Of a DNA stretch of 64,000 nt, positions 1-8,957 are shown one piece after another; the first letter of the stretch is position 1; each line of letters opens with the position of its first letter. The position numbers and the translations under genes were made by a program. The DNA lies in NCBI RefSeq assembly GCF_015482775.1, contig NZ_CP058214.1:3462501-3526500 (forward strand), read 5' to 3'. The notes under the pieces are model-generated. The model did not search any database. It saw nothing but the letters and a program-made list of their open reading frames with translations, and was not told the DNA's origin. This DNA is from Kaustia mangrovi (lineage in GTDB: Bacteria > Pseudomonadota > Alphaproteobacteria > Rhizobiales > Im1).

Positions 1-604
<604 letters not shown>

Positions 605-608
<4 letters not shown>

Positions 609-1597
609 CGTTCGCTCTCCTCGCTCTCCCGCGCCTCGAGCCAGCAGGCGACCTCGCGTGTGCCCGACTTGAAGAGCGGCGGACGCTCGTCGCAGCGCGC
701 AAGGCGCCGCTCGCAGCGATTTGCGAACAGGCAGCCCGCCGGCAGGGCACGCGGGTCCGGCACGGTTCCGGGGATGGAGGGCAGGGGTTCCCTTGGCGTT
801 CCCTGGTCGGGCAGGGCCTTGAGGAGCGCGCTCGTATAGGGATGGCGCGGCGCGTGGATGATGTCGCGCGTCGCGCCGGTCTCCATCACCGAGCCCGCAT
901 AGAGCACATAGACGCGGTGGCAGATCTGGCTCACCACGGCGAGGTCGTGGGTGATGAGCAGGACGCCCGAGCCCGTCTTCTCCGCCATCCGGCGCAGGAG
1001 CAAAAGGATCTGTTTCTGCACCGTCACGTCGAGCGCGGTGGTCGGCTCGTCGGCGATGATGAGCTTCGGGTTGCAGGAATAGGCCATGGCGATGAGCACG
1101 CGCTGGCGCATGCCGCCGGAGAGCTCGAAGGGATACTTGCCGAGCGTCTGTTCGGCATCGCCGAGCTGGACCTCGCGCAGGAGATCCGCGGCGAGCCGTT
1201 TCGCGCCGGCGCGGTCGATGTCGCGGTGCTGGCGGATCACCTCGCACATCTGGTCGCCGATGCGCCGCGTCGGGTTGAGGGCGGTCATCGGCTCCTGGAA
1301 GATCATCGCCGCGTCGCGGGCGCGCATGCGCGACAGCTCCCGCTCCGACATGGCAAGCACGTCGCGCCCGAGAATGGCGATCCGGCCGGAGCGCACGCGA
1401 TAGGCCTTCTCCTCGATCAGCCGCATGGCCATCATGGCGGTGACCGACTTGCCGCTGCCCGATTCGCCCACGAGCCCGACGATCTCGCCCGCCTTCACCG
1501 CGAGAGACACGCCGTTGAGGGCGGCGACGTCGCCCTGGAATGTGGGCAGGTCGATACCGAGATCGTGAATGTCGAGAACGGTCGTGTCCGTGGTCAC
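605..1597 (-). CDS. ddpD: Dipeptide-type ABC importer ATPase (DdpD/DppD-like)
   Basis: Second ATPase of the importer, 330 residues, a usual length for the OppD/DppD family. It shows Walker A (GESGSGKS), signature LSGGMRQR, Walker B (LIIADEPTTALD), the H-loop THD and, near the C-terminus, the Cys-containing oligopeptide-transporter extension (CLFANRCERR). The start chosen is GTG at 1595-1597, which overlaps the stop of the upstream permease gene as GTGA. The open frame continues upstream, but only as shadow sequence of the permease gene. It acts with DdpF on the cytoplasmic face of the two permeases. Confidence 0.9.
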
Positions 1598-2463
1598 CGG
1601 CCTCTCTCCTTCGGGTCGAGGATGTCGCGCAGGCCGTCGCCGAACAGGTTGAAGCCGGAGGCGGCGACCAGGATGGCGAAGCCCGGAAAGGCGGAGTACC
1701 ACCATTGGTCGAAGATGTAGGTGCGCCCTGTGGCGACCATGGCGCCCCATTCCGCGGTCGGCTGCTGGGCGCCGAGCCCGATGAAGCTGAGCGCGGACGC
1801 CATGAGGATCGCCGCGCCGAGATCGAGGGTCGCCTGCACGATGATCGGCGAGAGCGTGTTCGGTCCGACATGCCAGCGGATGAGGTGCCACCGCGACGCG
1901 CCGAAGCTGCGCGCGGCCTGCACATAGCCGATCTCGCGCAGGCTGAGCGTCTGGCCGCGCGTGAGCCGCACATAGAAGGGGATGCGCACCAGCGCGATGG
2001 CGAGCATGGCGTTGAAGAGGCTCGGGCCCAGCGCCGCGGCGAGCGCGATGGTCAGGACGAGCGAGGGCACCGACAGGACCACATCCATGATGCGCATGAT
2101 GGCGGTGTCCGTGCGCCCGCCGACAATGCCGCTGAAGGCGCCGATCAGCACGCCGGACGTGCCCGCGATCAGCACGATGAAGAAGCCGACACCCACCGAC
2201 TGGCGCGCCCCGTGGATCACGCGGCTGTAGATGTCGCGGCCGACCTCGTCTGTGCCGAAGAAATGCGTCCAGCCGGGCGCGGCCAGCCGCATGCGGATAT
2301 CGACCGCATTGGGGTCGTGGGTCGCCAGAAGCTGCGGCACCGCCACGATGATGACGATGGCGGCGATGATCGCAAGCCCGACGATCATCAGCGGGCTCTG
2401 GCGCACACGCCACCAGAAATAGCTGCGCGCAGGGCGCCTCCTCCCGATGCGGGCCTCGCTCAT
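1594..2463 (-). CDS. ddpC: Dipeptide-type ABC importer permease (DdpC/DppC-like)
   Basis: Inner-membrane permease of 289 residues. An N-terminal hydrophobic helix follows a basic leader, then comes the DppC-type segment containing HFFGTDEVGRDIYSR, and a binding-protein-dependent transport domain with several membrane helices. The EAA-type cytoplasmic loop is visible around EIGYVQAARSFGASRW, ending in the family-typical region before FNLFGDGLRDILDP. The start ATG overlaps the ddpB stop (ATGA at 2462-2465) and its stop overlaps ddpD, so B, C, D and F form a tightly coupled translational unit. Confidence 0.92.
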   Translation of the reverse strand: MSEARIGRRRPARSYFWWRVRQSPLMIVGLAIIAAIVIIVAVPQLLATHDPNAVDIRMRLAAPGWTHFFGTDEVGRDIYSRVIHGARQSVGVGFFIVLIAGTSGVLIGAFSGIVGGRTDTAIMRIMDVVLSVPSLVLTIALAAALGPSLFNAMLAIALVRIPFYVRLTRGQTLSLREIGYVQAARSFGASRWHLIRWHVGPNTLSPIIVQATLDLGAAILMASALSFIGLGAQQPTAEWGAMVATGRTYIFDQWWYSAFPGFAILVAASGFNLFGDGLRDILDPKERGR

Positions 2464-3479
2464 CAGCCGACCTCCCGGATGCGCGGATCGAGCGCCAGAT
2501 AGACGAGATCGACCACGAGATTGACCAGCACATAGGCGATCGAGACAACCACGGTGAACCCCATGATGGCCGGGAAGTCGAGGGCCTGGATGGAGGCGAC
2601 CACATAGGCGCCCATGCCGGGCCAGGAGAACACGGTCTCCGTCAGCACCGCGCCGTAGAGCAGGTCGCCGAAGGCGAGCCCGAGCACGGTGACCGACGGG
2701 ATGAGCGCATTGGGCAGGCCGTGGCGCAGGACGACCCGCCAGGCCGGCAGCCCGTTGGCGCGCGCGGTGCGCACATAATCCTCGCGCATGGTCTCCAGCA
2801 TGGCCGAGCGGATCTGGCGCGAGACGATGCCGAGCTGGACGACGCCGAGCGTGATCGCCGGCAGCGCGATATGGCCGAGCGCACTGAAGAAGCGGGGCAG
2901 GCTGCCCTCCAGCAGGCTGTCGACCAGATAGAAACCGGTGATGGTGGGCGGGGCCCCGAGGGATTGCGAGATGCGCCCGCCGGCCGGAAACCAGCCGAGT
3001 TCGCCATAGAGCACGAAGAGCAGGATGAGGCCCAGCCAGAAGGCCGGGGTGGAGATGCCGATCACGGCGAAGCTCCGGCAGAGCTGATCGATCCAGCTAT
3101 CGCGATAGATCGCGGAGAGGACGCCGAAGGGCACTCCGATCAGCGTGGCGATGAGGAGCGCCACCGCGCCGAGCTCGATGGTCGCGGGGAAGAAGGCCTT
3201 GATGTCCTCAAGGACCGGGCGGCCGGTGCGGATCGAGGTGCCGAGATCCCCCTTGAAGAGGTCGGACACATAGATCGCATATTGCTCCGGCAGCGGGCGG
3301 TTGAGGCCGAGCTGCTCGCGCATCGCCTCGACGGTCTCCGCGCTGGCCCGGTCGCCGGCGATCAGCCGGGCCGGGTCGCCGGGGATCAGGTGCGAGACGG
3401 TGAAGGTGATCAGCGAGACGCCCGCAACGACGAAGACGAGAAAGAACAGGCGTTTGGAGACGACACGCGCGAACTGCAT
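2463..3479 (-). CDS. ddpB: Dipeptide-type ABC importer permease (DdpB/DppB-like)
   Basis: Inner-membrane permease of 338 residues with the DppB layout: an N-terminal helix, the conserved stretch HLIPGDPARLIAG, a periplasmic region with EQLGLNRPLPEQY, then about five further membrane segments. The EAA loop lies around MREDYVRTARANGLPAWR. It pairs with DdpC to form the translocation channel. It starts 63 bases after the binding-protein gene, a gap that contains a 12-bp perfect hairpin (3504-3533). That hairpin probably lowers permease expression relative to the binding protein. Confidence 0.92.
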   Translation of the reverse strand: MQFARVVSKRLFFLVFVVAGVSLITFTVSHLIPGDPARLIAGDRASAETVEAMREQLGLNRPLPEQYAIYVSDLFKGDLGTSIRTGRPVLEDIKAFFPATIELGAVALLIATLIGVPFGVLSAIYRDSWIDQLCRSFAVIGISTPAFWLGLILLFVLYGELGWFPAGGRISQSLGAPPTITGFYLVDSLLEGSLPRFFSALGHIALPAITLGVVQLGIVSRQIRSAMLETMREDYVRTARANGLPAWRVVLRHGLPNALIPSVTVLGLAFGDLLYGAVLTETVFSWPGMGAYVVASIQALDFPAIMGFTVVVSIAYVLVNLVVDLVYLALDPRIREVG

Positions 3480-3503
3480 CCGGGCCTCTGTGCGGCAGAT
3501 GGG

Positions 3504-3533
3504 GCCGCGGCGGGCGACAGGGCCCGCCGCGGC
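3504..3533 (-). terminator. Intercistronic hairpin between ddpA and ddpB
   Basis: Arms GCCGCGGCGGGC (3504-3515) and GCCCGCCGCGGC (3522-3533) are exact inverted repeats around a 6-base loop. There is no T-run on the minus-strand 3' side, so it is more likely an mRNA-stabilising or processing structure, or a weak attenuator, than a full terminator. The same arrangement recurs after every other binding-protein gene in this window. Confidence 0.6.
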
Positions 3534-3542
3534 GGCTGTTGT

Positions 3543-5099
3543 CTACTCGGACTTGCTCATATCGGCGAGATTGTAGATCTGCACGAGCATCGGATTGAAC
3601 ACGAAGCCCTTCACGTCCTCGCGCATGGCGATGTTCTCGTTGCGCTGGAAGAGATAGGCGTAGACCGCGTCGTTGACGACGATCTCCTGGGCCTGCTGAT
3701 AAAGCTTGGTGCGCTCCTCCTGGCTCGTCAGGCGGGCCGCGGTGCGGATCAGCTCGTCGACCTTCTCGTTCTTGTAGAAGGACCGGTTGCCGGCGAGCCC
3801 GAACTTCGCGCTGTCGAACCAGTAGTTCATGAACATGTACGGGTCGGAGAAGTCCGGCGTCCAGTTGCCGGCCGCGATGTTGAAGTCGCCCTTGTCGATA
3901 TGCTCGCGCATGGTCGCATAGGCGAGGTTCTCCATCTTAAGCTCGATGCCGAGCTGGGCGAGGCTGGCCTGGAGCAGGAGGCCGATGGGCTCCCAGTTCG
4001 GGTCGGTGGAGGCATAGAGATAGGTGAGCGTGCCGATGTCCTTGCCGGCGATCAGCTCCTTGGCCTTGTCGAGGTCGTAATCGTACTGGAGCACGGTCTC
4101 GTCATGGCCCCACATGCCCTTCGGGATCGGCCCGCGCATCTGGATGCCCTTGCCGAGCAGGATGCCGTCGATGATGCCCTGATAGTCGATGGCATGGTTG
4201 ATCGCGCGGCGGACATCCGGGTCGTCGAGCGGCGGCTTGGAGGTGTTCAGGTAGAACTGCGTGATGCGGAAGCTCGGATACTCCTTGACCACGACGCCGT
4301 CCTCGTTGGCGATGGCGTCGAGCTGGTCGATTGGCAGCTCTTCGGCCAGGTCCACATCACCGTTCACGAGCTGCAGCCGGCGGGTCGAGGCCTCGCCGAT
4401 CATCTTCACGACCACCTTGGAGAAGGCCGGGGCCTCGCCGCCATAATGCGGATTGGGCTCCAGAACGATGGACTGGCCCTTGTCCCACGAGACGAGGCGG
4501 AAGGCGCCCGAGCCCGCCGTGTGGCTCGACAGCCAGCCCTGCGCATGGTCGCCGTCCTTCTCGTGGCTCGCGATCGCCGGATTGACGATGGCCGCGCCGT
4601 TATTGGCGAGCGTGTAGAGGAAGGGCGCGAAGGGCTCGGCGAGATGGAAGCGCACGGTCTTCGGGTCGATCACCTCCACGCTCTCAAGCGTCGGGAAGGC
4701 GTCCGCCGGACCGTTGCCCATGGCTTTCAGCCGGTCGAAGCTGAACTTGACGGCCGCCGCGTCGACGGGCGTGCCGTCGTCGAAGGCCTGGCCGTCGACG
4801 AGCGTGAAGGTCCAGGTCTTGCCGTCCTCGCTGGCCTCCCAGCTCTTGGCGAGCTCGCCCTCGACCGAGGTCTGGCCGACGCCGTCCTTCACGCCGTAGC
4901 GCACGAGACGCTGATAGGCCGGATAGGTGATCGTCCAGTCGTTGTTGGTCATGGTGAAGGCCGGATCGAGCGAGGTCGGATCCTGTGCCTTGGCGATGAC
5001 GAACACGTCCTGTTCGGCAGAGGCCGGCATGGCCGCAAGACCCATCAGGGCCACGCCGATGCCGGCGCCCAGAAGACGCTTCAGAAGTCCTTTCATCAT
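3543..5099 (-). CDS. ddpA: Periplasmic peptide-binding protein of the Ddp/Dpp ABC importer
   Basis: Family-5 extracellular solute-binding protein, 518 residues, that would capture D,D-dipeptides or other short peptides in the periplasm. A signal peptide is clear (MMKGLLKRLLGAGIGVALMG, predicted cut near PASAEQ), followed by the typical start QDPTSLDPAFTMTNNDWTI and the motif WTFTLVDGQAFDDGTPVDAA. The ATG at 5097-5099 is preferred because an AAGGAGA Shine-Dalgarno sits just upstream; a TTG 15 bases earlier would place that site inside the gene. It follows the RpiR gene by 21 bases. Peptide specificity is inferred only from the neighbouring ddpX. Confidence 0.92.
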   Translation of the reverse strand: MMKGLLKRLLGAGIGVALMGLAAMPASAEQDVFVIAKAQDPTSLDPAFTMTNNDWTITYPAYQRLVRYGVKDGVGQTSVEGELAKSWEASEDGKTWTFTLVDGQAFDDGTPVDAAAVKFSFDRLKAMGNGPADAFPTLESVEVIDPKTVRFHLAEPFAPFLYTLANNGAAIVNPAIASHEKDGDHAQGWLSSHTAGSGAFRLVSWDKGQSIVLEPNPHYGGEAPAFSKVVVKMIGEASTRRLQLVNGDVDLAEELPIDQLDAIANEDGVVVKEYPSFRITQFYLNTSKPPLDDPDVRRAINHAIDYQGIIDGILLGKGIQMRGPIPKGMWGHDETVLQYDYDLDKAKELIAGKDIGTLTYLYASTDPNWEPIGLLLQASLAQLGIELKMENLAYATMREHIDKGDFNIAAGNWTPDFSDPYMFMNYWFDSAKFGLAGNRSFYKNEKVDELIRTAARLTSQEERTKLYQQAQEIVVNDAVYAYLFQRNENIAMREDVKGFVFNPMLVQIYNLADMSKSE

Positions 5100-5120
5100 G
5101 GCTCTCCTTGTCAACTCCCC

Positions 5121-5972
5121 TCAGTTCTTGTCCTTCAGATGCTGGCCGAACCAGTCCTGCGCCTCCGCGGCGACCTCGAGGAGGTCGAGTGCCCGGTCGC
5201 CGAGCATGTTGGCGGTATCGCGCAGGAGAAGGTTGATCAGCGCATAGAGCGCGATGGTGGTGCCCATGAAGGGCCCGCGATTGCCGGCCACCGTGAAGAC
5301 ATGGTCGGCGACGGGCACCGCCCAGTCGCACAGATCGTCGCACAGCACGATCACCTTCACGCCGCGCTTGTGGGCGAATTCGGCGAGCAGCGGCCCGGCG
5401 CGCCCGTAGCGGAAGATGTCCACCAGCACGAGCGCCACATTGGGTCCCGGATCGGTGAGCACGTTGAAATAATCGCCATTCGTACCGTCGAGATGGAAGG
5501 CGCGAGGGCGGACATATTCGAGATGGTCGACGAAGGCGCGCGCCAGATGCGCGGTGGTCTGGAAGCCCGCGGCATAGACGCAGTCGGAATGGGCGACGAG
5601 GCCGACCGCCTCGCTCCAGTCCGGCCGCTCGCGCAGCTCGTAGGCGCGCCGGATCGTCTGGCAATCGGCCTCGAAGGCCCCGTCGCCCGCGCCCGTGCCG
5701 ACCGATCTGCGGGCCGCGACGAGCCCGCTCAGCGGCGCGTCGAGGCTGCTGCCCTTGGCGTGCTGGCGCAGCTCCTGGAAGCTGTCGAACCCAAGCTTGT
5801 GGGCAAAGCGCGTGACGCTCATGGCGCTGACGCCGGCGCGTCCCGCAATGGCGGCGCTGGTCTCCAGAAGCAGGATATGGGGCTCGGCGAGGACGAGATT
5901 GGCGAGCAGGCGCTCCGAGCGCGTCAGGCTGTCATAGCGCTCCTTGACCAGCTCGCGCACGTCGCTTGCCAT
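5121..5972 (-). CDS. RpiR/MurR-family transcriptional regulator
   Basis: DNA-binding regulator of 283 residues. The N-terminal third carries the RpiR helix-turn-helix (VSAMSVTRFAHKLGFDSFQE, about residues 47-66). The C-terminal two-thirds is a SIS sugar-phosphate-binding fold (roughly residues 105-260), with VYAAGFQTTAHLARAF and the hydrophobic strand VALVLVDIFRYGR. Relatives such as MurR sense amino-sugar phosphates from peptidoglycan. Being first in the operon with the peptide importer and divergent from a D-Ala-D-Ala dipeptidase suggests control of cell-wall-fragment salvage. The effector is not known; a sugar phosphate is inferred from the SIS domain. Confidence 0.88.
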   Translation of the reverse strand: MASDVRELVKERYDSLTRSERLLANLVLAEPHILLLETSAAIAGRAGVSAMSVTRFAHKLGFDSFQELRQHAKGSSLDAPLSGLVAARRSVGTGAGDGAFEADCQTIRRAYELRERPDWSEAVGLVAHSDCVYAAGFQTTAHLARAFVDHLEYVRPRAFHLDGTNGDYFNVLTDPGPNVALVLVDIFRYGRAGPLLAEFAHKRGVKVIVLCDDLCDWAVPVADHVFTVAGNRGPFMGTTIALYALINLLLRDTANMLGDRALDLLEVAAEAQDWFGQHLKDKN

Positions 5973-5997
5973 GGTGTTTTTGTTCCCCTCGCATCCC

Positions 5998-6024
5998 TTG
6001 CCGGCAACTATGAAATGTTATAAT
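5998..6024 (+). promoter_or_regulatory. Candidate promoter in the rpiR/ddpX divergent region
   Basis: An A+T-rich island (6011-6056) interrupts the GC-rich surroundings between the two divergent genes. It holds a perfect TATAAT (6019-6024), preceded at a short 15-base spacing by TTGCCG (5998-6003). Two GAAA motifs (6012 onward and 6026 onward) are direct rather than inverted repeats. I could not define an RpiR operator. The spacing is suboptimal, so a regulator may be needed. Confidence 0.35.
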
Positions 6025-6090
6025 CGAAACGGTCAAGGGATTTTCGTTACACACCTAACTGTCCAGCCAGCGATCCAGGAGGGCCCGCCG

Positions 6091-6681
6091 ATGAGCCTTA
6101 TGAGAGTCGACGAGGAGGCGACGGGTCTCGATCTGATGTTGCTATACGCGACGAGCGACAATCTGGCCGGCCGCCCCGTCTATGCGCAGACCGCAGGCTG
6201 TCTCCTGATACCGGAGGCCGCGGAGGCGCTCGCGCTCGCCGCGAGGCTTGCTGCCATACAGGGATGCCGCCTGCGCATCTTCGACGCCTACAGGCCCTCC
6301 CGGGTGCAGCATTATTTCTGGGGCGTGGTTCCCGACAGGCGCTATGTGGCCGATCCGCGGGTCGGCTCGACCCATTCGCGCGGGATCGCGGTCGACCTCA
6401 CGCTGATCGGCGAGGACGGCGAAGTGCTCGACATGGGCACCGGCTTCGACGCCTTCGACGAGCGCTCGCACATGGCCTGCACGACCATCTCGCCGGAGGC
6501 GCAGCGCAACCGTTATCTCCTGACCGGCATCATGGTGCAGTCGGGCTTCGCCGCCCAGCCCTACGAATGGTGGCACTTCAACCTGCCCGAGCCGGAGCAG
6601 TATCCGCTCATCCACGACGACCCGCTCGGCAATGCGATGCTGCCGGACTGGCTGGCGGCCATGACCTTCGAGACGGACTGA
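6091..6681 (+). CDS. ddpX: D-alanyl-D-alanine dipeptidase (VanX/DdpX type)
   Basis: Zinc enzyme of 196 residues that splits D-Ala-D-Ala. The M15D signatures are present: DAYRP (65-69, with the arginine that contacts substrate), S-x-H-x-x-G-x-A-x-D with ligands His95 and Asp102, and EWWH with catalytic Glu159 and ligand His162. The start at 6091 has a good AGGAGGG site 7 bases upstream; a second Met lies three codons in. No signal peptide is seen, so it should act in the cytoplasm on imported dipeptide. It is divergent from RpiR and ddpABCDF, matching the ddpX plus transporter pairing known from E. coli. Vancomycin resistance is not implied, since no vanH/vanA ligase is here. Confidence 0.93.
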   Translation: MSLMRVDEEATGLDLMLLYATSDNLAGRPVYAQTAGCLLIPEAAEALALAARLAAIQGCRLRIFDAYRPSRVQHYFWGVVPDRRYVADPRVGSTHSRGIAVDLTLIGEDGEVLDMGTGFDAFDERSHMACTTISPEAQRNRYLLTGIMVQSGFAAQPYEWWHFNLPEPEQYPLIHDDPLGNAMLPDWLAAMTFETD

Positions 6682-6740
6682 GCGGGCGGTTCTCCGCGTT
6701 CCGACCGGCACTGGCCCGCCCCCACCCGGTCACCTCGACT

Positions 6741-6826
6741 GTCGTCATGCCCGCGGAAGCGGGCATCCATCAGGCAGCGTTATTCGGCAAGCACCGAATG
6801 GTTTCCCGCTTCCGCGGGAATGACGG
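6741..6826. repeat. Intergenic palindromic element with nested hairpin
   Basis: In the gap between the convergent ddpX and ureohydrolase genes, GTCATGCCCGCGGAAGCGGG (6744-6763) is mirrored by CCCGCTTCCGCGGGAATGAC (6805-6824), a nearly perfect inverted repeat. Nested between the arms is ATTCGG-N6-CCGAAT (6782-6799). The composition matches short palindromic intergenic elements scattered through rhizobial genomes. It may also act as a bidirectional terminator. No second copy was seen in this window. Confidence 0.6.
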
Positions 6827-6885
6827 GCAAAACCGGCCCGGGTAGGGAAGCGGGTCGGTGCCGCCCGAGCGGATGGGGCTCCCGC

Positions 6886-7893
6886 CTATCGCTGCCGGAT
6901 CCGGTCGCCGATCAGGCAGATCATCTCGAACATGAGAACGGTCGCCGTGAGCGCGGTGATCTGGTTCGGGTTGTCGCGCGTCGGCATCATGCACACAATG
7001 TCGGCGCCGACGATGTCGAGACCGCGCATGGTCCGCAGCAGGCGGATGGCCTCATAGGCGCGCAGGCCGCGGTATCCCGCTTCCAGGTTGGAGACGCCGG
7101 GAGCGTCCGCCACGTCGAGCACGTCGAGGTCGAAGGTGATGTAGACGGGATTGTCGCCGACCCGGTCGAGAATGCGCTGGGCGGTTTCGTCCAGCCCCTC
7201 GTCGAAGACCGTTTCGGCGGGCATGATCTCGTAGCCGAGATCGCTGTCGGCCGGATTGCCGGTGCGGGGTTTGAGCGGATTGCCGCGCATGCCGAGCTGG
7301 ATCGACCGGCCCGGATCGACATGGCCCTCCTGAACCGAATAGGCCGCCCAGTGCGCCGCCGAGCGGCGATTGCCGAGCCAGTGGGGCAGATAGTCGTAGT
7401 CGTCGCGATGGGCGTCGAAATGGACGAGCGAGAGCTTGCGCCCGCCGGCGAGCGCGGTGTCCTTCCCGCCCAGCGCCTTCAGGATCGGGCCGGTGATGGC
7501 GTGATCGCCGCCGATGGAGACGGGTCGCGCGCCCGCCCGGTCGAGCCGGTGGAAATAGTCCTCGATATGGCCCACCGAGATGTCGTTCGCCATGGCCTCC
7601 GGCAGGGGCACGTCGCCGAGATCGTTGACGCGAAGGATGTCCCAAGGGCTGAAGCCGTAGGTCTCGTGGGCCCGGCGATAGCGCCCCGACATGTCGCGGA
7701 CCGCGCGCGGCGCGAGATGCTGGTCGCGCTCGGTGGAGCCGTTGCCGGAGCTGTGCGGCACGCCGACGAGCGCGATGTCGCTCGCCGACGGATCCTCGTT
7801 CCAGGGGCACTTGAAGAAGGTCGGGATGCCCCACCAGTACCAGGGCTGCATCGCGGCCTTGCGCGCGGCGAATTCCTCGTCGGAGACGGTCAT
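6886..7893 (-). CDS. Ureohydrolase (arginase/agmatinase family), substrate unknown
   Basis: Binuclear-metal hydrolase of 335 residues that releases urea from a guanidino compound. All metal-binding motifs are present: GGDH (128-131), DAHRD (Asp160, His162, Asp164) and FDLDVLD (Asp255, Asp257). The segment after the last motif reads APGVSNLEAG where most agmatinases and arginases have PGTGTPE, so the specificity loop differs. The N-terminus has an aromatic patch (WYWWGIPTFFKCP, residues 18-30). It is last in the operon TetR-SDR-pentein hydrolase-ureohydrolase, 31 bases behind the pentein gene, with an AAAGGGA site before the ATG. It could be a guanidinobutyrase, a guanidine hydrolase or something new. 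Confidence 0.85.
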   Translation of the reverse strand: MTVSDEEFAARKAAMQPWYWWGIPTFFKCPWNEDPSASDIALVGVPHSSGNGSTERDQHLAPRAVRDMSGRYRRAHETYGFSPWDILRVNDLGDVPLPEAMANDISVGHIEDYFHRLDRAGARPVSIGGDHAITGPILKALGGKDTALAGGRKLSLVHFDAHRDDYDYLPHWLGNRRSAAHWAAYSVQEGHVDPGRSIQLGMRGNPLKPRTGNPADSDLGYEIMPAETVFDEGLDETAQRILDRVGDNPVYITFDLDVLDVADAPGVSNLEAGYRGLRAYEAIRLLRTMRGLDIVGADIVCMMPTRDNPNQITALTATVLMFEMICLIGDRIRQR

Positions 7894-7924
7894 GTCGACA
7901 TTCCCTTTCCGGGCTTTGCGGGGC

Positions 7925-8929
7925 TCACACGGGATCGCGGATCAGCGGAGCGGTCGAGCAGTGCAGCCCGCCGCCGCCGGCGCAGACCTTGTCGTAAGCG
8001 ACGGCCACGGTCTCCACGCCGTGGCGGTGGAGCGCCTCGCGCGTCATGTCGGTCATGCCCTCCGGAACGATCAGCCGCCCCGGCGAGACGGCGAGGCTGT
8101 TGACGATCCACGGATTGTCGGAATGGTGAAGCTCGATGGTGTGGATGTGGCGTGTCTTCAGTTCCTCCAGGAACCAGAAGGGCACGATCGACGGATTGAC
8201 CATGGCGAGGTCGGGCGCGACCATGAGGAAGGTCCCGTCGATATGCAGCCGGTAGCCCGTCAGCTGGACGCGCAGGAGCTCCACACCCTGCGGGCGCAGC
8301 ACTTCCTCGATCTGGCGGGCGCCTTCCTCGTTGACGCGCGAGGACAGGCCGATGACGGCGGTGTGCTCGTCGATCCAGGCGAAGCTGCCGCCCTCCGCGA
8401 TGGCATTGCCCGACAGGGTGCGCAGGATGGGGCAGCCGAGATTGGCGAGCGTGCGCGTGGCGGACCGTTCCTCGCCGCGGCGGACCGTCGGACCCATCCG
8501 GGTGACGATGGCGCCGCCGTCTATGCCGATCACCACATCGCGCGTGTAGCAGGTCTTCATCATGCCGGGCTCGGCGCGGTCGATCATCACGACCTCGACG
8601 CCTTCCGCCTGAAGCGCCGCGACGAAGGCGTCGTGCTGGGCCTGCATGGCGGGAAGGTCGGGCGGGGTGTCGCCGCGCCAGTACCAGCCCGCCTCAAGGT
8701 CGCCATAGGCGCCGATGGGCAGCCGCTTGGCGGTGTCCACGACGTTCAGCTCCTCGCCCGGCCGGTGCATGAGGACCGCGCGCAGGCGGCCGACATCGTT
8801 GCGGCATCCCCACTCCCGGCCCCAGACGGTCTTCTGCTGGCCGCGGTCCTCGAAGGGCGGTTCGGCATGGGAAGGAAACAGCTTGATCAGCTGATTGTAG
8901 CGCCACTCGTTTTCCGTCATCGCGCTCAT
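7925..8929 (-). CDS. Pentein-superfamily amidinohydrolase/amidinotransferase-like enzyme
   Basis: Guanidino-modifying enzyme of 334 residues. The pentein catalytic set can be traced: YTRD (Asp131), EGGSF (Glu179), LHIDG (His229, Asp231) and the nucleophile in GGGLHCST (Cys324). This arrangement is shared by arginine deiminases, dimethylarginine hydrolases and glycine amidinotransferases, so it would turn a guanidino group into a ureido group or transfer the amidino group. It lacks the extra helical domain of classical ArcA, judged by length. The ATG at 8927-8929 has a GAGGGT site upstream. It sits between SDR and ureohydrolase genes in one minus-strand operon. Confidence 0.82.
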   Translation of the reverse strand: MSAMTENEWRYNQLIKLFPSHAEPPFEDRGQQKTVWGREWGCRNDVGRLRAVLMHRPGEELNVVDTAKRLPIGAYGDLEAGWYWRGDTPPDLPAMQAQHDAFVAALQAEGVEVVMIDRAEPGMMKTCYTRDVVIGIDGGAIVTRMGPTVRRGEERSATRTLANLGCPILRTLSGNAIAEGGSFAWIDEHTAVIGLSSRVNEEGARQIEEVLRPQGVELLRVQLTGYRLHIDGTFLMVAPDLAMVNPSIVPFWFLEELKTRHIHTIELHHSDNPWIVNSLAVSPGRLIVPEGMTDMTREALHRHGVETVAVAYDKVCAGGGGLHCSTAPLIRDPV

Positions 8930-8957
8930 CGCGCACCCTCCATTCTCGAAAAACCGT

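Noticed and set aside
2721-6023. A 1100-codon open frame on the plus strand opposite the ddp operon
   Set aside because: Its translation is rich in Asp/Glu/Arg/Gly/His with no recognisable domain, and it is antisense to ddpB, ddpA and rpiR, which have full family motifs. Long antisense frames are expected at this G+C content.
6091-6681. ddpX as a vancomycin-resistance (vanX) gene
   Set aside because: No vanH, vanA/B ligase or VanRS-like genes are nearby; the importer context indicates dipeptide use.
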